Shown piece after piece: positions 13,701 through 24,662 of a stretch of 64,000 nucleotides of DNA. Made by a program: the position numbers and the translations under genes. Within the stretch, counting starts at the first letter, position 1, and each line of letters begins with the position of its first letter. Under the pieces are notes generated by a model that had not been told where the DNA came from, did not search any database, and saw only the letters and a program-made list of their open reading frames with translations. The DNA lies in NCBI GenBank assembly GCA_037176705.1, contig CM073885.1, forward strand, positions 220,298,290 through 220,362,289. Direction: 5' to 3'. This stretch comes from Molossus alvarezi. Taxonomy: Eukaryota; Chordata; Mammalia; Chiroptera; Molossidae.

Positions 13701-14029
13701 TAGGCGCCATGTAATATTAGAAGGGGGGATAGCTCTAGGTGATTCTTTAGAGAAACTAAAGCAAGCAGGCAAGTAAAGAAAATAAATTATATTGAAGCAA
13801 TTAAATCGCCCATCCTTTCACAAGTGATGAGATGACTAAGGGAAGCCATTGTTATATTTACAAAGAGTGGACGCCTATGTAGTCTTAGATTGAGCCATAT
13901 AAAACCATCTCTATTTGACCACTCTGGGTCTACTATGATAGCAATTCCATGGGATTCAACCTGTAGTTGAACTCTAGTTAACTACCACACAACTAGTCAT
14001 TAACTATGTGTCAGTAGTTACCATGTTAT
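10763..14029. other. Unique stretch around the candidate internal promoter
   Basis: No interspersed repeat is evident. Besides the GC-rich 11.6-12.1 kb segment, 12.4-12.8 kb and 13.2-13.5 kb are of mixed composition with short open frames on both strands. None has a recognisable domain or splice-site pair. Confidence 0.5.
11621..12060 (-). promoter_or_regulatory. Candidate alternative SHROOM3 promoter and first exon
   Basis: This GC-richer, repeat-free stretch has CCAAT boxes at 11916-11920 and 11705-11709 and a GGCCGGCCGGCG-type patch at about 11922-11934 (minus reading). On the minus strand it runs into CTTAAG|GTAAGT, a perfect donor with exon end at 11621 and intron start at 11620. There is no TATA box. 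The candidate exon has no long ATG-initiated frame; the last ATGs meet a stop before the donor, so it would be a non-coding leader. A PDZ-less Shroom3 form made from an internal promoter has been described in mouse, which makes this position attractive. A donor this good is expected about 0.25 times per strand by chance, so this is inference. Confidence 0.3.
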
Positions 14030-14420
14030 ATGCTCTAGTCATCACAGTTCTATAAGGTAAATACTATAATTACTGTTACAACTTTACAGAGGAGGAAAGG
14101 GAGGCTGGGGAGGTTAAGTGATGTGCCGAACGCTTCACAGCCAGCAAGCTGCAGGGCTAGGGGTCCGCACTCTAGCCATCTAACTCCAGAGCCCACACTC
14201 TGAACCATCACCCTCTGTGAAGGGGAATCTGAATTCTGACTTTGGATGCACTAGCTTTGTAATCCTGAGCCAATTACTAAACTTCTCTGAGCCTCAGTGT
14301 TCTCTCCTGTGGAAAAGAGACTGATGATAGAACCTGTCTGCTGTGAGGACAAATGTGATGATGTAAGTTCAGCACTTAGCCCAGTGCCTGGCCCGCTGGG
14401 GGCGCTCCACTGTTACCTGA
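14030..14420 (+). mobile_element. Two adjacent MIR SINEs
   Basis: The first (about 14030-14215) has ctttacagaggaggaaaggg and gaggttaagtgatgtgccg. The second (14220-14420) has aatcctgagccaattactaa, ctctgagcctcagtgttctc and cccagtgcctggcccg. Confidence 0.8.
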
Positions 14421-14991
14421 CTGCAGGGGTGTGGGCAGGATGATGACTCTCCCGCCTTCCCGGAATCTGAAGTGAGACAGTACTTCCCTTAGGTGGCCTG
14501 GCAGTCACTCATGGACACAAGGACAGTGGAGTCTGGGGTCCTCAAGTCTGGAAGTGACGCCCTTCACATCAGTGCACATGACTGTGGTACATGGGAAGTT
14601 CTAATTATGTACCCTCCTCCATGCCATGGTGCTCCCCTATCCTGGTCAGCCCTCCCCGCAGCCCCATCATCTATTGCCTGCTTGCTCTACTTTGGATTTT
14701 TGTGAGAATCTGACACACTTTCACAAATATCTTAGACTTCTCATCACCTAGCTAGTTTCTTTGGCGATAGACTGGGGAGGATTACACAATCCATGCTTAA
14801 CGAGCATGGATGATCTAACCTGGAAGCAGTGATGTGGAACCCACAGTGCACTGGGCCAGGACACGGGGGCGGAGGGTAGACTTGGCTTTCAACTTCCAGC
14901 TCTGCCACTGACCTGCTTAGTGACCTTGAGCAAGTCACTTATCATCTCTGGGCTCTTGTCCTAACTCTAATCCAGAATCTTACTAATTTCT

Positions 14992-15227
14992 TTTTTTTTT
15001 TCATCCTCACCCGAGGACATTTTTCCATTTTTTGTACAGATAGAGTGGGAGGGTGAGAGAGAGGGAAACATCGATGTGAAAGGGACACATCGAGTGGCTG
15101 CCACCCACACGACCAACCAGGGCCGGGGACAAACTGCAACCGAGGCACATGCCCTTAGCGGGAACCGAACCCGGGTCTCTCTGTACCGCAGGCCGACGCT
15201 CTAACCGCTGAGCCAAACCGGCCAGGG
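14992..15227 (-). mobile_element. VES SINE
   Basis: A complete minus-strand copy with the tcctcacccgaggacattt 3' end. Perfect 19-bp TSD cagaatcttactaatttct at 14973-14991 and 15228-15246. Confidence 0.96.
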
Positions 15228-15361
15228 CAGAATCTTACTAATTTCTCCCCAGGACTAATATCTGTGGTGAAGAGAAATATAAGAATATACTAGAAGATTT
15301 TTTGGAGAAATATGGGTTTTATATATTTTTTTCCTTTTCTCTAAAAGCTAGTGGCTTATCC

Positions 15362-15492
15362 ATTCAGATTTCTTCTTCTGATTTCTTCTGATTTCTTCTC
15401 CTCCTCCTCTCTCCTTCTCCCTCCTCCCCCCCCTCCTCCTCCTCCATCTTCTTCATCTTCGTCTTCTTCTTCATCTTCTTCTTTCTTATCCT
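15362..15492. repeat. Pyrimidine tract (TTC/CTC repeats)
   Basis: About 130 bp of nearly pure pyrimidine with ttctgatttcttctgattt, tcctcctcctctctcc, a C8 run and cttcatcttcgtcttcttc. It can form triplex DNA in principle. It abuts an L2 on the right. Confidence 0.9.
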
Positions 15493-15529
15493 AAGGGCTC
15501 TACCTCTAAATCCTGAAGCTGTCCACTTC

Positions 15530-16100
15530 TCTCCGTATTTATGCTACACACCCTAGCCCAGGCCACGACATCCTCCTGGATACCTCCAACAGCTGTCTCA
15601 CTTGTCTCCCTGCTTCAAGCTCTTCCCCCCTACAGTCCATTCTCCAAGCAGCAACTGGTGGGCCTTTTAAAATATAAAGTTGGAACTATGCACTTAAGAC
15701 ATAGTTCAAACACTGGCTTATGAGGCCTTCATCATCTGGCCTGGGCTGGCCTAAATTTATCTCCTGACATGCTCCACTTCATTAAGCCCCAGCCTAGTTC
15801 ACTCTTGACTCAGAGTCTTTGCTATTGACCTCCCCTCCCCCTGAAACGCTCTCCAGGCTGATCTGCACACAACCCTCTCCTTGTTGAAACCCGGGTCAAT
15901 CTTCACCTGTTCAGAAGACTTCTCTGACCATCCCATTGACCTTCCAAGTCACTGCCTGCCATATCCTGGTTTTCATTTTCTCCTCATAGCACTTAAAAAA
16001 ATCTGCAATTATCTTACTTGTTCATTCCATTTCTCCCTCTAAAACATAAGCTGCCTGAGAGGCAGGACGTTCTTTTCTGTCTGAGACGCTATGGAGATGA
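15530..16100 (-). mobile_element. L2 LINE fragment
   Basis: Carries acagtccattctccaagcag, catcatctggcctgggctgg, and ttcacctgttcagaagactt in the usual L2 order on the opposite strand. Confidence 0.82.
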
Positions 16101-16303
16101 CTTTGGGCAGTTCGTTCAAGATTTACTAAGTGCCTGACATCAAACCCTGACATCAGAATAGGTCACAGGCCAGCAGGCACTCACCAAATCTGTGTTCATT
16201 TCAGGGAAATTGCTTCTGATTACTTGTTAAAAAACAAACCCTCTGGCAGGAGAAGTTTATGTTCCTCTGTTGACAAACTACAGACCAAGACAGATTGGCC
16301 TTG

Positions 16304-16523
16304 CCCGGCCAGTGTGGCTCAGTGGCTAAACATCGACCCATGCACCAAGAGGTCTCTGGTTCAATGCCCAGTCAGGGCACATGCCCAGGTTGTGGGCCTG
16401 ATCCCCAGTGGGGGGCATGCAGGAGGTGGCCAATTGATGTTTTCTGTCATCAATGTTTCTATCTCTCTCTCCCTCTCCCTTCCTCTTTCTCTAAAAATCA
16501 ATAAAGAAAAAAATGTGAAAAAA
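16304..16523 (+). mobile_element. VES SINE (older subfamily)
   Basis: The head is cccggccagtgtggctcagtgg, then gtcagggcacatgcccagg, a CT tract and an aatcaataaag tail. A 16-bp TSD with one mismatch, agacagattggccttg / agacagattgtccttg, lies at 16288-16303 and 16524-16539. Confidence 0.95.
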
Positions 16524-16852
16524 AGACAGATTGTCCTTGATTTCAGAACACCAGATTTTCACTGGTATTTCCCCTTGATGATCTGCACATATCCTTGTAG
16601 GGTGCTGGTGGGTGACAAGAGATGGTGGTGTCCATGGAGAGAAAGCCTCATAAAAATAATAAAGATCATTTTCTATTTCTTTGGGTTTGTGCCTGTGCAT
16701 AACACCTACACTACTTTCTAGCTGTTTAGGGTCGATTCATACACTATGGAATGTAGACCTGAAGGCCACTAGGATACTTCCTTGCCAGGCCTTGTATTTT
16801 AATGTTTGCTCCAGGAACTCCAAGTACTTTCATAGAGAATATATATATATAT

Positions 16853-17051
16853 TTTTATCCTCACCCGAGGATATTTTTCCATTTTTTGTACAGATAGAAT
16901 GGAAGGGAGAGAGAGTGAGAAACATCGACGTGAAGGGACACATCGAGTGGCTGCCACCCGCACGACCAACCAGGGCCGGGGACAAATTGCAACCGAAGTA
17001 CGTGTCCTTAGCGGGAACCGAACCCGGGTCTCTCTGGACCGCAGGCCGACG
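16853..17051 (-). mobile_element. 5'-truncated VES SINE
   Basis: Body and 3' end are present (tatcctcacccgaggatattt), but the element stops at gcaggccgacg and lacks the last ~35 bp of the tRNA-like head. The TSD tcatagagaatat is perfect at 16830-16842 and 17052-17064. The truncation therefore happened during insertion, not afterwards. Confidence 0.93.
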
Positions 17052-17145
17052 TCATAGAGAATATTTTTAAAAATTAAAAGTTTGTCCTCAATACTCCCAG
17101 GAGACATTGAATTTTATGAGTGGAGGAGAGAAAAACAGACTGTTG

Positions 17146-17402
17146 GCCCTGGCCGGTTTGGCTCAGCGGTTAGAGCGTCGGTCTGCAGACCAATGAGTCA
17201 CGGGTTTGATTTTGGTCTAGGGCACGTACCTCGGTTGTGGTTGGTCCCTGGCCCTGGTCAGGGTCATGTGGGAGGCAACCAGTCGATATGTCCCTCTCAT
17301 GTCGATGTTTCTCTCTCACTCTCTTCCTACCGTTCTATCTAAAGATAAATGAAAAAGTATCCTTGGGTGAGAAGTAAAAAATAAATAAAACAAATAAAAA
17401 AA
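17146..17402 (+). mobile_element. VES SINE
   Basis: Head ccctggccggtttggctcagcgg, CT tract, and tatccttgggtgagaag followed by an aaataaataaaa tail. ctgttggcc flanks both sides, a short probable TSD. Confidence 0.93.
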
Positions 17403-18689
17403 TCGCCTGTTGGCCCCTGGTCTGCTGTGCAGTCATAGAACGCTCCCCACCTTCTTGACATATGCGTCGTGTTTCTCGTTCACTCCCCTGCCAGGAAAAC
17501 GTCAGCTTCCTGAGGACAGACGTTTTCATCATGACGGAGTTCCAGGCACCGAGAGCAATGACCGGCATATTAGAGTCTCAACAAGTAAACCAACCTTTAT
17601 AAAGTCATATTTATAAATAATTCAGGTAGAACTGGTACACATCTCACTTGTAGAAATCACACTGTGTCTTTAGGAGGAAAAGACAATACAAAATAGATCA
17701 TACTGATGAAGACAGTGACAATGACCAAGGTGACGATGATGTGTAAAGCAATAAAAGTAAATACATTTTTGCAGGGTTCAGAATTAGTTTGGCCCAACTC
17801 TGAACATTTTCACAATGAAGTTCCACACTGGAAAAACAAACAAAATAAAACTGGATAGTGAGCCTGGAGAGAAACTTAAACTCAGTTTCTCTTTTTAAGT
17901 CCCTTTTTGATTACTTTCATGGGAAATTGTATTTGTTGGAGAACTCTGAGTGTTTCTGAAGAAGTCAGATCCTCGAGGACACTCTAAGGAGAGTGGACAC
18001 ACAGCAGCTGAGTTGTGTTCACTTTGTACTCAGGTGAACATTTTTTATCCCAGCCCAACCACATGCTGACATCTAGATGGATGAGATCATGCTTATAGGC
18101 CTCTTAGCATTGTAAAGGTGTCAGTTAAGTCCAAAGCATTATTACATACATGCCTTTCCTGCATAGTAAGTGTAGGGCATAAACCACTTAGGATACAGAA
18201 ATCAAAGGGCATGATTTTTTTTTTTATTGTTGGTGCTACTGATGAAAGTCACACTTTTCAATTTCAGTTATTCTATTGTGCATGTGAAACCAACAGGCCT
18301 AAAATAATCATATCACCCCTGTTCTTTTTTCTCTCTTCACATTCCCTAATTTTGGGGTAGGGAGACCAAGGTATTGCCTTGCACGGATGTTAGTGACCAG
18401 AAGGTAGCAAATGAAGGCATTGAGCTCAGTCATCCTTTCAAAGTCCCAACACCCCCAATGGGGATCCCCAACTTACTACTGAGTGCTAAGAAAACAGGTA
18501 GAGAGGAATTGCATTTGGGTTCGCATTTTACCCTTGGGGGCGAAAAGAAGACTGGATAAAGCACATTGAGGAACACAAAGCATATTAAAGACTCATTTCT
18601 ATCTCTAGGAAAATTACATAGCTAGTATAAAAAATGAATACGGAGTGAAGGTAACAGCAAATGTCTGTTACATTTACATACTTACGTAC

Positions 18690-18915
18690 ACACTTATTAC
18701 TTAGTAGGGTGTTCACTACCTATCAGATAAAATACTGAGTACTTTATATTTTTTGTTTTAACTCTTCCAACATCCCTGCTAGGGAGCAACTGTTATTATA
18801 CCCCCTGTACTTCTGAAGAATCTCAGGCAGGATCACAGAACTAGCAAATGACAGTAACAGGACCCGAACCCAGGCCATCTGATTTCAAAGTATATGCTCT
18901 TAAACACTACTGTAT
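18690..18915. mobile_element. MIR SINE
   Basis: tttaactcttccaacatccc, ctgaagaatctcaggcagg and cccgaacccaggccatctg match MIR blocks. Confidence 0.75.
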
Positions 18916-19838
18916 ATGTTAGATTTGTTGTGGCTTAGAAATGAGATGTGCGTGGGATGTATAGTATTTAGGAATGTGGGGATTTTTCTGGCTAGCAGAT
19001 TTCTCCTTAGAGAGACTATGCCACACCACCCCCAACCAGATATCAGCAGGATAGATCAGTTGAATGGCGCCAGCCAGCAGTAATGAGAGAGACTGTCAAG
19101 CAATTAGCCTGATGATAATTTGGTATGATAAAACCTGCTTCAAATCATCATTCAAATGGACAGTGTAAAGGACATTCTTCCTTTCGCTTTCCTAAGCCTC
19201 TACCTTGTACTATAGTACAAAAAGGCAGTTTGAATCACAGCAGGGCTAGCAACCTCAGGCGCCCTGAAAAGAAACGTGACAGGAGGTGTCACAAGTAGGC
19301 AGTCAGAACATTGTGTGGGGTTTTTTATTCATTCAGAATCAGTTCCTGAAGGCTTGCCAGGGTGGGCACTGGAGAGATCAAAGAGAAGACACACTGATTC
19401 CCAGCCCTGGTTTAGTATTTGAAACTGTCAGCCATCCTTCTATTGGAAAAGACTCCGTCTGGGCAGTTGGCTGCAGATGAGAAAAGAGGCAGGTGTAAGA
19501 TCACAGGAAGCAGTGGGACCCCAAAGCAAACTGAAGAGGGAACGTGCACCTGACGTGGGTACGCAGCGCTCCAAGCCATGGCTGCCGGCTCGTCTGATTT
19601 TTCCAGAAGCCAGAAAGCCAGATTCTTATGTAAAACTTCCAGATTTTTAATGTGGATTAAACAAATGTTTATAGGCCAAATATTTCTAGATCAAACAAGT
19701 GTTCTGCAGGTCAAATACTTCTGTAAGATGTAGTTTTCAAACTCTGCCAATCAAACTTGATTAAACTCATTGACTTGGCTTTTTAAAAAATAAAATGGTC
19801 TAGCTTTAATAGTGAATTCTCTTTAAAAATGTTTTTCA

Positions 19839-20038
19839 GCCTGCCCAGCCGGTGTGGCTCAGTGGTTGAGCATCGACCCATGCACCGCGAGGTCACAGGT
19901 ATGATTTCCAGTCAGGGCACATGCCCAGTTTTTGGGCCTGATCCCCAGTGGGGGGCATACAGGAGGTGGCCAAACGATGCTTCTATATCCCTCTCCCTCT
20001 CTCTCTTTCATATCAATAAAGAAAAATAAATTAAAAAA
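19839..20038 (+). mobile_element. VES SINE (older subfamily), first of a tandem pair
   Basis: Head cctgcccagccggtgtggctcag, body gtcagggcacatgccc, and a tatcaataaagaaaa tail. aaaatgtttttca lies at 19826-19838 and again at about 20039-20050, forming the TSD. The second VES starts right after the downstream copy. Confidence 0.93.
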
Positions 20039-20051
20039 AAATGTTTTTCAA

Positions 20052-20300
20052 CCCTGGCCAGTTTGGCCCAGCGGTTAGAGCGTCTGTCTGCAGACCAATG
20101 GGTCATGGGTTCGATTCCGGTCAAGGGCAGGTACCTCAGTTGCGGTTCATCCCCGGCCCTGGTTGGGGTTGTGGGGGAGGCAGCCAGTCAATGTGTCTCT
20201 CTCCCATTGATGTTTCTCTCTTTCTCTCTCTCTTTCTCCCTCCCTCTCACTCTATCTGAAGATAAATAAAAAAATATCCTCAGGTGAGGATAAAAAAAAA
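20052..20300 (+). mobile_element. VES SINE, second of a tandem pair
   Basis: Head ccctggccagtttggcccagcgg, body with gtcaagggcaggtacctcag, and end tatcctcaggtgaggat plus poly(A). It belongs to a different subfamily from its left neighbour, so the pair arose by two insertions at one target, not by duplication. Confidence 0.93.
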
Positions 20301-20315
20301 GGTTTCTCAATTATA

Positions 20316-20620
20316 GTTCACATTAAATATTATTTTATATTAGTTTCAGGTGTATAGCATAGTGATTAGACATTTGTACAATTTACAAAGTGATACCCCG
20401 ATAAGTCTAGTACCTACTTGGCACCATACATAGTTATTACAATATTACTGACTATATTCTTTATACTGTAATTTACATCCCCACGACTATATTGTAACTG
20501 CCAACTTGAACTTCTCAATCCTTCACCTGATAGTGGATTTGATATGCGGAGACCTTCTGATCCTTACGAACACCTAGTTCAACTCATTTTTTAACTCCAC
20601 CTCCCTTTTTTAAGGTGAGC
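20316..20620 (-). mobile_element. L1 3' UTR fragment (minus)
   Basis: Reads ttagtttcaggtgtatagca and gataagtctagtacctacttgg on plus. This is the reverse complement of the mammalian L1 3' end seen in the sense direction at 21600-21840. No coding part is attached. Confidence 0.8.
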
Positions 20621-21599
20621 ACGCACAGAGTGTGCAAGGTGCACTAATCTTATATAAACAGTAAAAATGATATAGACTATTTTCAGCACCTGTGTAAGGT
20701 TCCTTCCAGATGTTTCCAGCCTATGCCACACTCCCACCCCCACTTTGGCCTCCACATCAACTAGCTTTGCCTATTGTTTCCTAGTTCAAATCTTTATCAT
20801 CAGAAGTTGATGGCAGATTTAGTTGCTTCAAATCTGAAAGAAATAAAATGGGGCTTAAATAAGTAAAGATACAACTGAAAAGAGTCATGGTAAACCCAAC
20901 AACATGATGGAGCCCACAAACTTAGCCAACTGCCTCTTCAAATTCTGTTACTTTTTGCACTCACACCCCTATTCTTTCCGATAACCATCATTTCCCGTGT
21001 GAATTCCACAGGCCAAGATGTACTTGGCACTCTGCATAGAGTATCTCATTTTAGCACCATCAATGGACACGGACACTAGGCTGGAGAAGGCAGGAGGTGC
21101 GGGAGCAGGAAGGAGGGGGTCAATGAACAAGGGGGACATCTGTAATACTTTCAACAATAAAAAAAAAAACCTCTGAAATACAAATTAGGATAAAATTTAT
21201 CCCAATCATACAAAGAAAACTGGGTCTGTGGTAGTTGTAGCTACTGTACATCCATAGCCAATACGTGAAAAGCTGAGGTCCAAAGGCAAGGCCATTATAA
21301 AGCCCAGGGACTTTTTCATTGGACTACATGGCTCCCCATAAAATTAATAAATGATGTGTTTTCTTAACTCTTCCACAAGAATATAATAAACTTCATTTAT
21401 TAACGAGGAACACAATGAACCTCATTCAATTTAGAGTCTGACGAGGAGTTCATACTTCACATAATAAGGATTGGTGGTGGTGTTGAAAGGTATTGAAAGC
21501 TGATGTTTATTATCTAGATACTTTTATTTTTAAAATAACTTAATGAACACAGCTAAAAAAAATATCTATTTTTCCCTGGGGCTTATAAGAACATTGTCT

Positions 21600-21845
21600 T
21601 GTATGAATAGAGTTTTGAGACAGGAGGCAGATTTGGGTGCCCCAAGATTCTTCTCTGGTGATGTAAAGTACAGCATAGGGAATATAGTCAAGCATATCAT
21701 AATAACCATGTATGGTGTCAGATGGGTATTAGGTTTATCTGGGTGATCACTTCATAAGTTATATAAATGTCTAATCACTGTGTTATACACCTGAAACTAA
21801 TATAATATTGTATGTCAACTATAACTGAAAAATAAAAAAAATATT
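21600..21845 (+). mobile_element. L1 3' UTR and tail (plus)
   Basis: Contains gatgtaaagtacagcatagg, a gtcagatgggtattagg segment and acacctgaaactaatataat before an A-rich tail. This is the 3' terminus of an L1 of the type shared by bats, carnivores and ungulates. It is 5' truncated. Confidence 0.85.
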
Positions 21846-22444
21846 TATAAAAAGAAAAGAAAAGAAAGAAAATGCTTCTATTACCTACTTGACAAAATAT
21901 GGCTTTGATAGGAAAGTTAGCACTTTATACATGTAGTCCTCAACATTTTCCATGCTAATTGTATCATGATTACCGAACTAAACATGTTGCAAATTAAAAA
22001 AAACATTTTCTGTCTCCCAGGAAATTTGTGCAGCATGGAAATGGGATTAGAACAGGAACTTGTCTTGGAGCTGTGTTCTGCAGAGTAAGTTCACGGTTTT
22101 TGCTTAGACGGGAGCAGTTTTTTAAAGATGTTTCATTCATTCTCTAACAAGATTGAGAACACATGAATTGTTTATATTAAGAATATTATTTTATTGGGTA
22201 AACGATCAATGCATATTATTGGGAGGTAGAGGTGGGTCTAAAGCTGCCAATACCATCTGCCAATACCACCCTCTCATGGCTGCCTCTAGGGAGGATGGGC
22301 TTGTCACCCAATGATTGGCAGAGCAGAGCAATAAAGGGACCTAGATCTATTCAAGCCCATGGACAGAGTACACTGCCAGACCCTCCCCCACGGCGCATCC
22401 TTTCTATAGATGGGGAGAAGCTGATGGCTTGCCAATACTTTTTT

Positions 22445-22664
22445 TCAAAATCCTCATCAGAGGATAGTTTTCTATTTATCTTCAGATAGAGTGGGAGGGA
22501 GGGAAAGAGAGAGAAACATTTACATGAGAGGGACACATCGACAGGTTCCCTCCTGCACGATCTCGACCAGGGTGGAAGACAAACCACAACTTTGGCTGGA
22601 ATCGAACACGAGACTCATTGGTCCACGGGCTGACACTCTAACGACTGAGCCAAACCAGCCAAGG
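22445..22664 (-). mobile_element. VES SINE
   Basis: Minus copy with aatcctcatcagaggatag at the 3' end and the head ending ggctcag...cttgg. The TSD gccaatacttttt lies at about 22431-22443 and 22666-22678. Confidence 0.93.
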
Positions 22665-23010
22665 CGCCAATACTTTTTATGTAGAAGGATATAGACCACT
22701 AAAAGTTCATTTATGCCCAAGGCCTTTTAGCCTCAGATATGCACATTACCTTTTATCTTAGGTAATGAGAGCAACTATTTGAAGTTTAGAGGCAGATCTA
22801 TTTGAACATCTTCTTCTTACACTTCAGGTAGCTCAGAAACTCAACCAAGATCTAGTGAAATACCCAAACTACTAGAAGCATCTATTTCAAAATTTAGATC
22901 TGAACTGTAACGTCCAGATTATGCTCCACAGAAAACCAGTTGAGTTAGCCATGTGACCTTACTTCACATCAAAACTTGTTGCTTAAGAACTTAAGCCATT
23001 TTTCAGAAAA

Positions 23011-23221
23011 TACGTTTTTATTGATTTTTTTTAGGGAGAGGAAGGGAGAGAGAGAGAGAAAAAATTCAACTGAAAGAGAAACAGTGATAGGCTGCCTCCT
23101 GCATTGCTCCTACTGGGGATTGAGCTAAAAACCCTGCATGAGCCCCACCGGCCAGGAATTGAACTGGGACCTCTCAGTTCATGGGAAGACACTCAATCCA
23201 CTGAGCCACACCAGCTGGGCA
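23011..23221 (-). mobile_element. VES-related SINE (old subfamily)
   Basis: Minus copy with a tttttattgattttttttag 3' part, a GA-rich middle and the head ending gcccagctggtgtggctcag. agccattttcag-like sequence lies on both sides as a decayed TSD. It is more diverged than most VES copies here. Confidence 0.85.
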
Positions 23222-23310
23222 GAACTGAAAGCCATTTTAAACTCACAACTTTAACCTTTGCTTAGTTACCGAATTCCTTATTTTATTTTTAATTTAAAAA
23301 TTTTAATTAT

Positions 23311-23568
23311 GCCCTTGCCAGTTTGCTCAGTGGTTAGAGCATCGGCCCACAGACCAAAGGGTCTCAGGTTCAATTCCCAGTCAAGGGCATGTACCTGGGT
23401 TGCAGGTTTAATCCCCAGCATTAGTTGGAGTTATATGGGAGGCAACTAGTCTATATGTCTCTCTAACATTGATGTTTCTCTCTCTCTTCCTCCCTCCCTT
23501 TCACTCACTCTCTCTAAAAATCAATGAAAAAATATCCTCAGGTAAGGATCACAACAACAACAACAACA
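23311..23568 (+). mobile_element. VES SINE with an AAC-repeat tail
   Basis: Head cccttgccagtttgctcagtgg, end tatcctcaggtaaggatc, then a (caa)n tail at about 23549-23571 instead of poly(A). The flanks ttaattatg / ttaattgtg are a probable TSD. Confidence 0.9.
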
Positions 23569-23571
23569 ACA

Positions 23572-24270
23572 CAACTTTAATTGTGGTAAAATACACATAA
23601 CATAAAATGCACCATCTTAACCATTTTAAATTGTGCAGTTCAGTGGCATTAAGCACGTTCACATTATTGTGGAATCATCACCACCGTCTATCTCCAGAAC
23701 TCTATTCTTCCCAAACTGAAACTCTGTACCTATAAAACAATAACTCTTCAGTTGCCCGTTCCCCCAGGCATTGGCAACCACCTTTCTACTTTCCATGTCT
23801 ATGGATTTGACTACCCTAGATACCTCACACACGTGGATTTATACAGGATTTTTTTTTTGAGACTGACGTATTTCACTTAGCATAACATCCTCAATGTTTG
23901 TTCATGTTGTAGCATGTGTCAAAATTTCCTTCCTTTTTAAAGGCTGCATGTTACGCCCTGGCCAGTTTGGCTCAGCGGTTAGAGCGTCGGCCTGGGGTCC
24001 GGAGAGACCCGGGTTCGGTTCCTGCTAAGGGCACGTACTGCGGTTGCAGTTTGTCCCCGGCCCTGGTTGGTCGTGCGGGTGGAAGCCACTCGATGTGTCC
24101 CTTCACGTCGATGTTTCTCTCTCTCTCTCCCTTCCTCTCTCTCCCTCCCACTCTATCTGTACAAAAAATGGAAAAATATCCTCGGGTGAGGATAAAAAAA
24201 ATAAATAAATAAAATAAAGGCTGCATGTTCCTTTTCTTTTTTAAAACCAACAAATGTTTCAAGTGTATCT
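23572..24270 (-). mobile_element. Old L1 fragment (minus), split by a VES SINE
   Basis: Segments ttgtggtaaaatacacataac, cagttcagtggcattaagca and gttgtagcatgtgtcaaaat are typical of L1M-class L1 read on the opposite strand. The copy is interrupted at 23953-24215 by a younger VES. Confidence 0.75.
23953..24215 (+). mobile_element. VES SINE inside an L1 fragment
   Basis: A complete copy with end tatcctcgggtgaggat and an aaataaataaataa tail. The TSD aaaggctgcatgtt is perfect at 23939-23952 and 24216-24229. It splits an older L1 fragment (cctttttaaggctg). Confidence 0.96.
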
Positions 24271-24372
24271 AGCAACGTTAACCAGCTGGATTGATGGGGG
24301 AGTATTTGGACTATATAATAAGACTTTAAGCTGGGAACCCGTAAGAAGGAGTAAGAGAATTTGCTGAAATCT

Positions 24373-24469
24373 TTTTTTTTTTTTGGCATGTGCCCCTAGC
24401 GGGAACCAAACCCAGGACTCTCTGGTCCACAGGCCGATGCTCCAACCGCTGAGCCAAACCAGCCAGGGC
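24373..24469 (-). mobile_element. tRNA-half (head-only) VES element, copy 2
   Basis: On the minus strand: tRNA-like head, then gggttTggttcccgctaggggcacatgcc-type sequence, then poly(A) directly (poly-T at 24373-24384 on plus). There is no CT body. The TSD tgctgaaatct is perfect at 24362-24372 and 24470-24480. Confidence 0.92.
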
Positions 24470-24489
24470 TGCTGAAATCTTTAAGGCCG

Positions 24490-24662
24490 GGGTTCTTTAG
24501 GGAGCATCAGAGTCACCTGGAAAGCTTGGTAAACCACTGATTACTAGACCAAAACCCCAGAATTTCTGACTCAGTAGTTCTAGAGGCGGGCCCGAGAATT
24601 TGCATTCCATACACACTCCTGGTCAGTGACCACACTTTTGAGAACCACTGCAACCTATCCAG
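24490..24662 (-). mobile_element. MER5-like hAT-Charlie relic
   Basis: Contains agagtcacctggaaagcttg, ccagaatttctgactcagta and ends ttttgagaaccactg on plus, which is the MER5 terminus read in reverse. Confidence 0.8.

Noticed and set aside
16224..16721. A 165-residue frame on plus
   Set aside because: Its middle is a VES SINE; the ends are unrelated intron.
20060..20135. tRNA-like heads with A- and B-box sequence in every VES copy
   Set aside because: They are SINE heads with body, tail and TSDs; no free-standing tRNA gene with a proper cloverleaf and terminator was seen.
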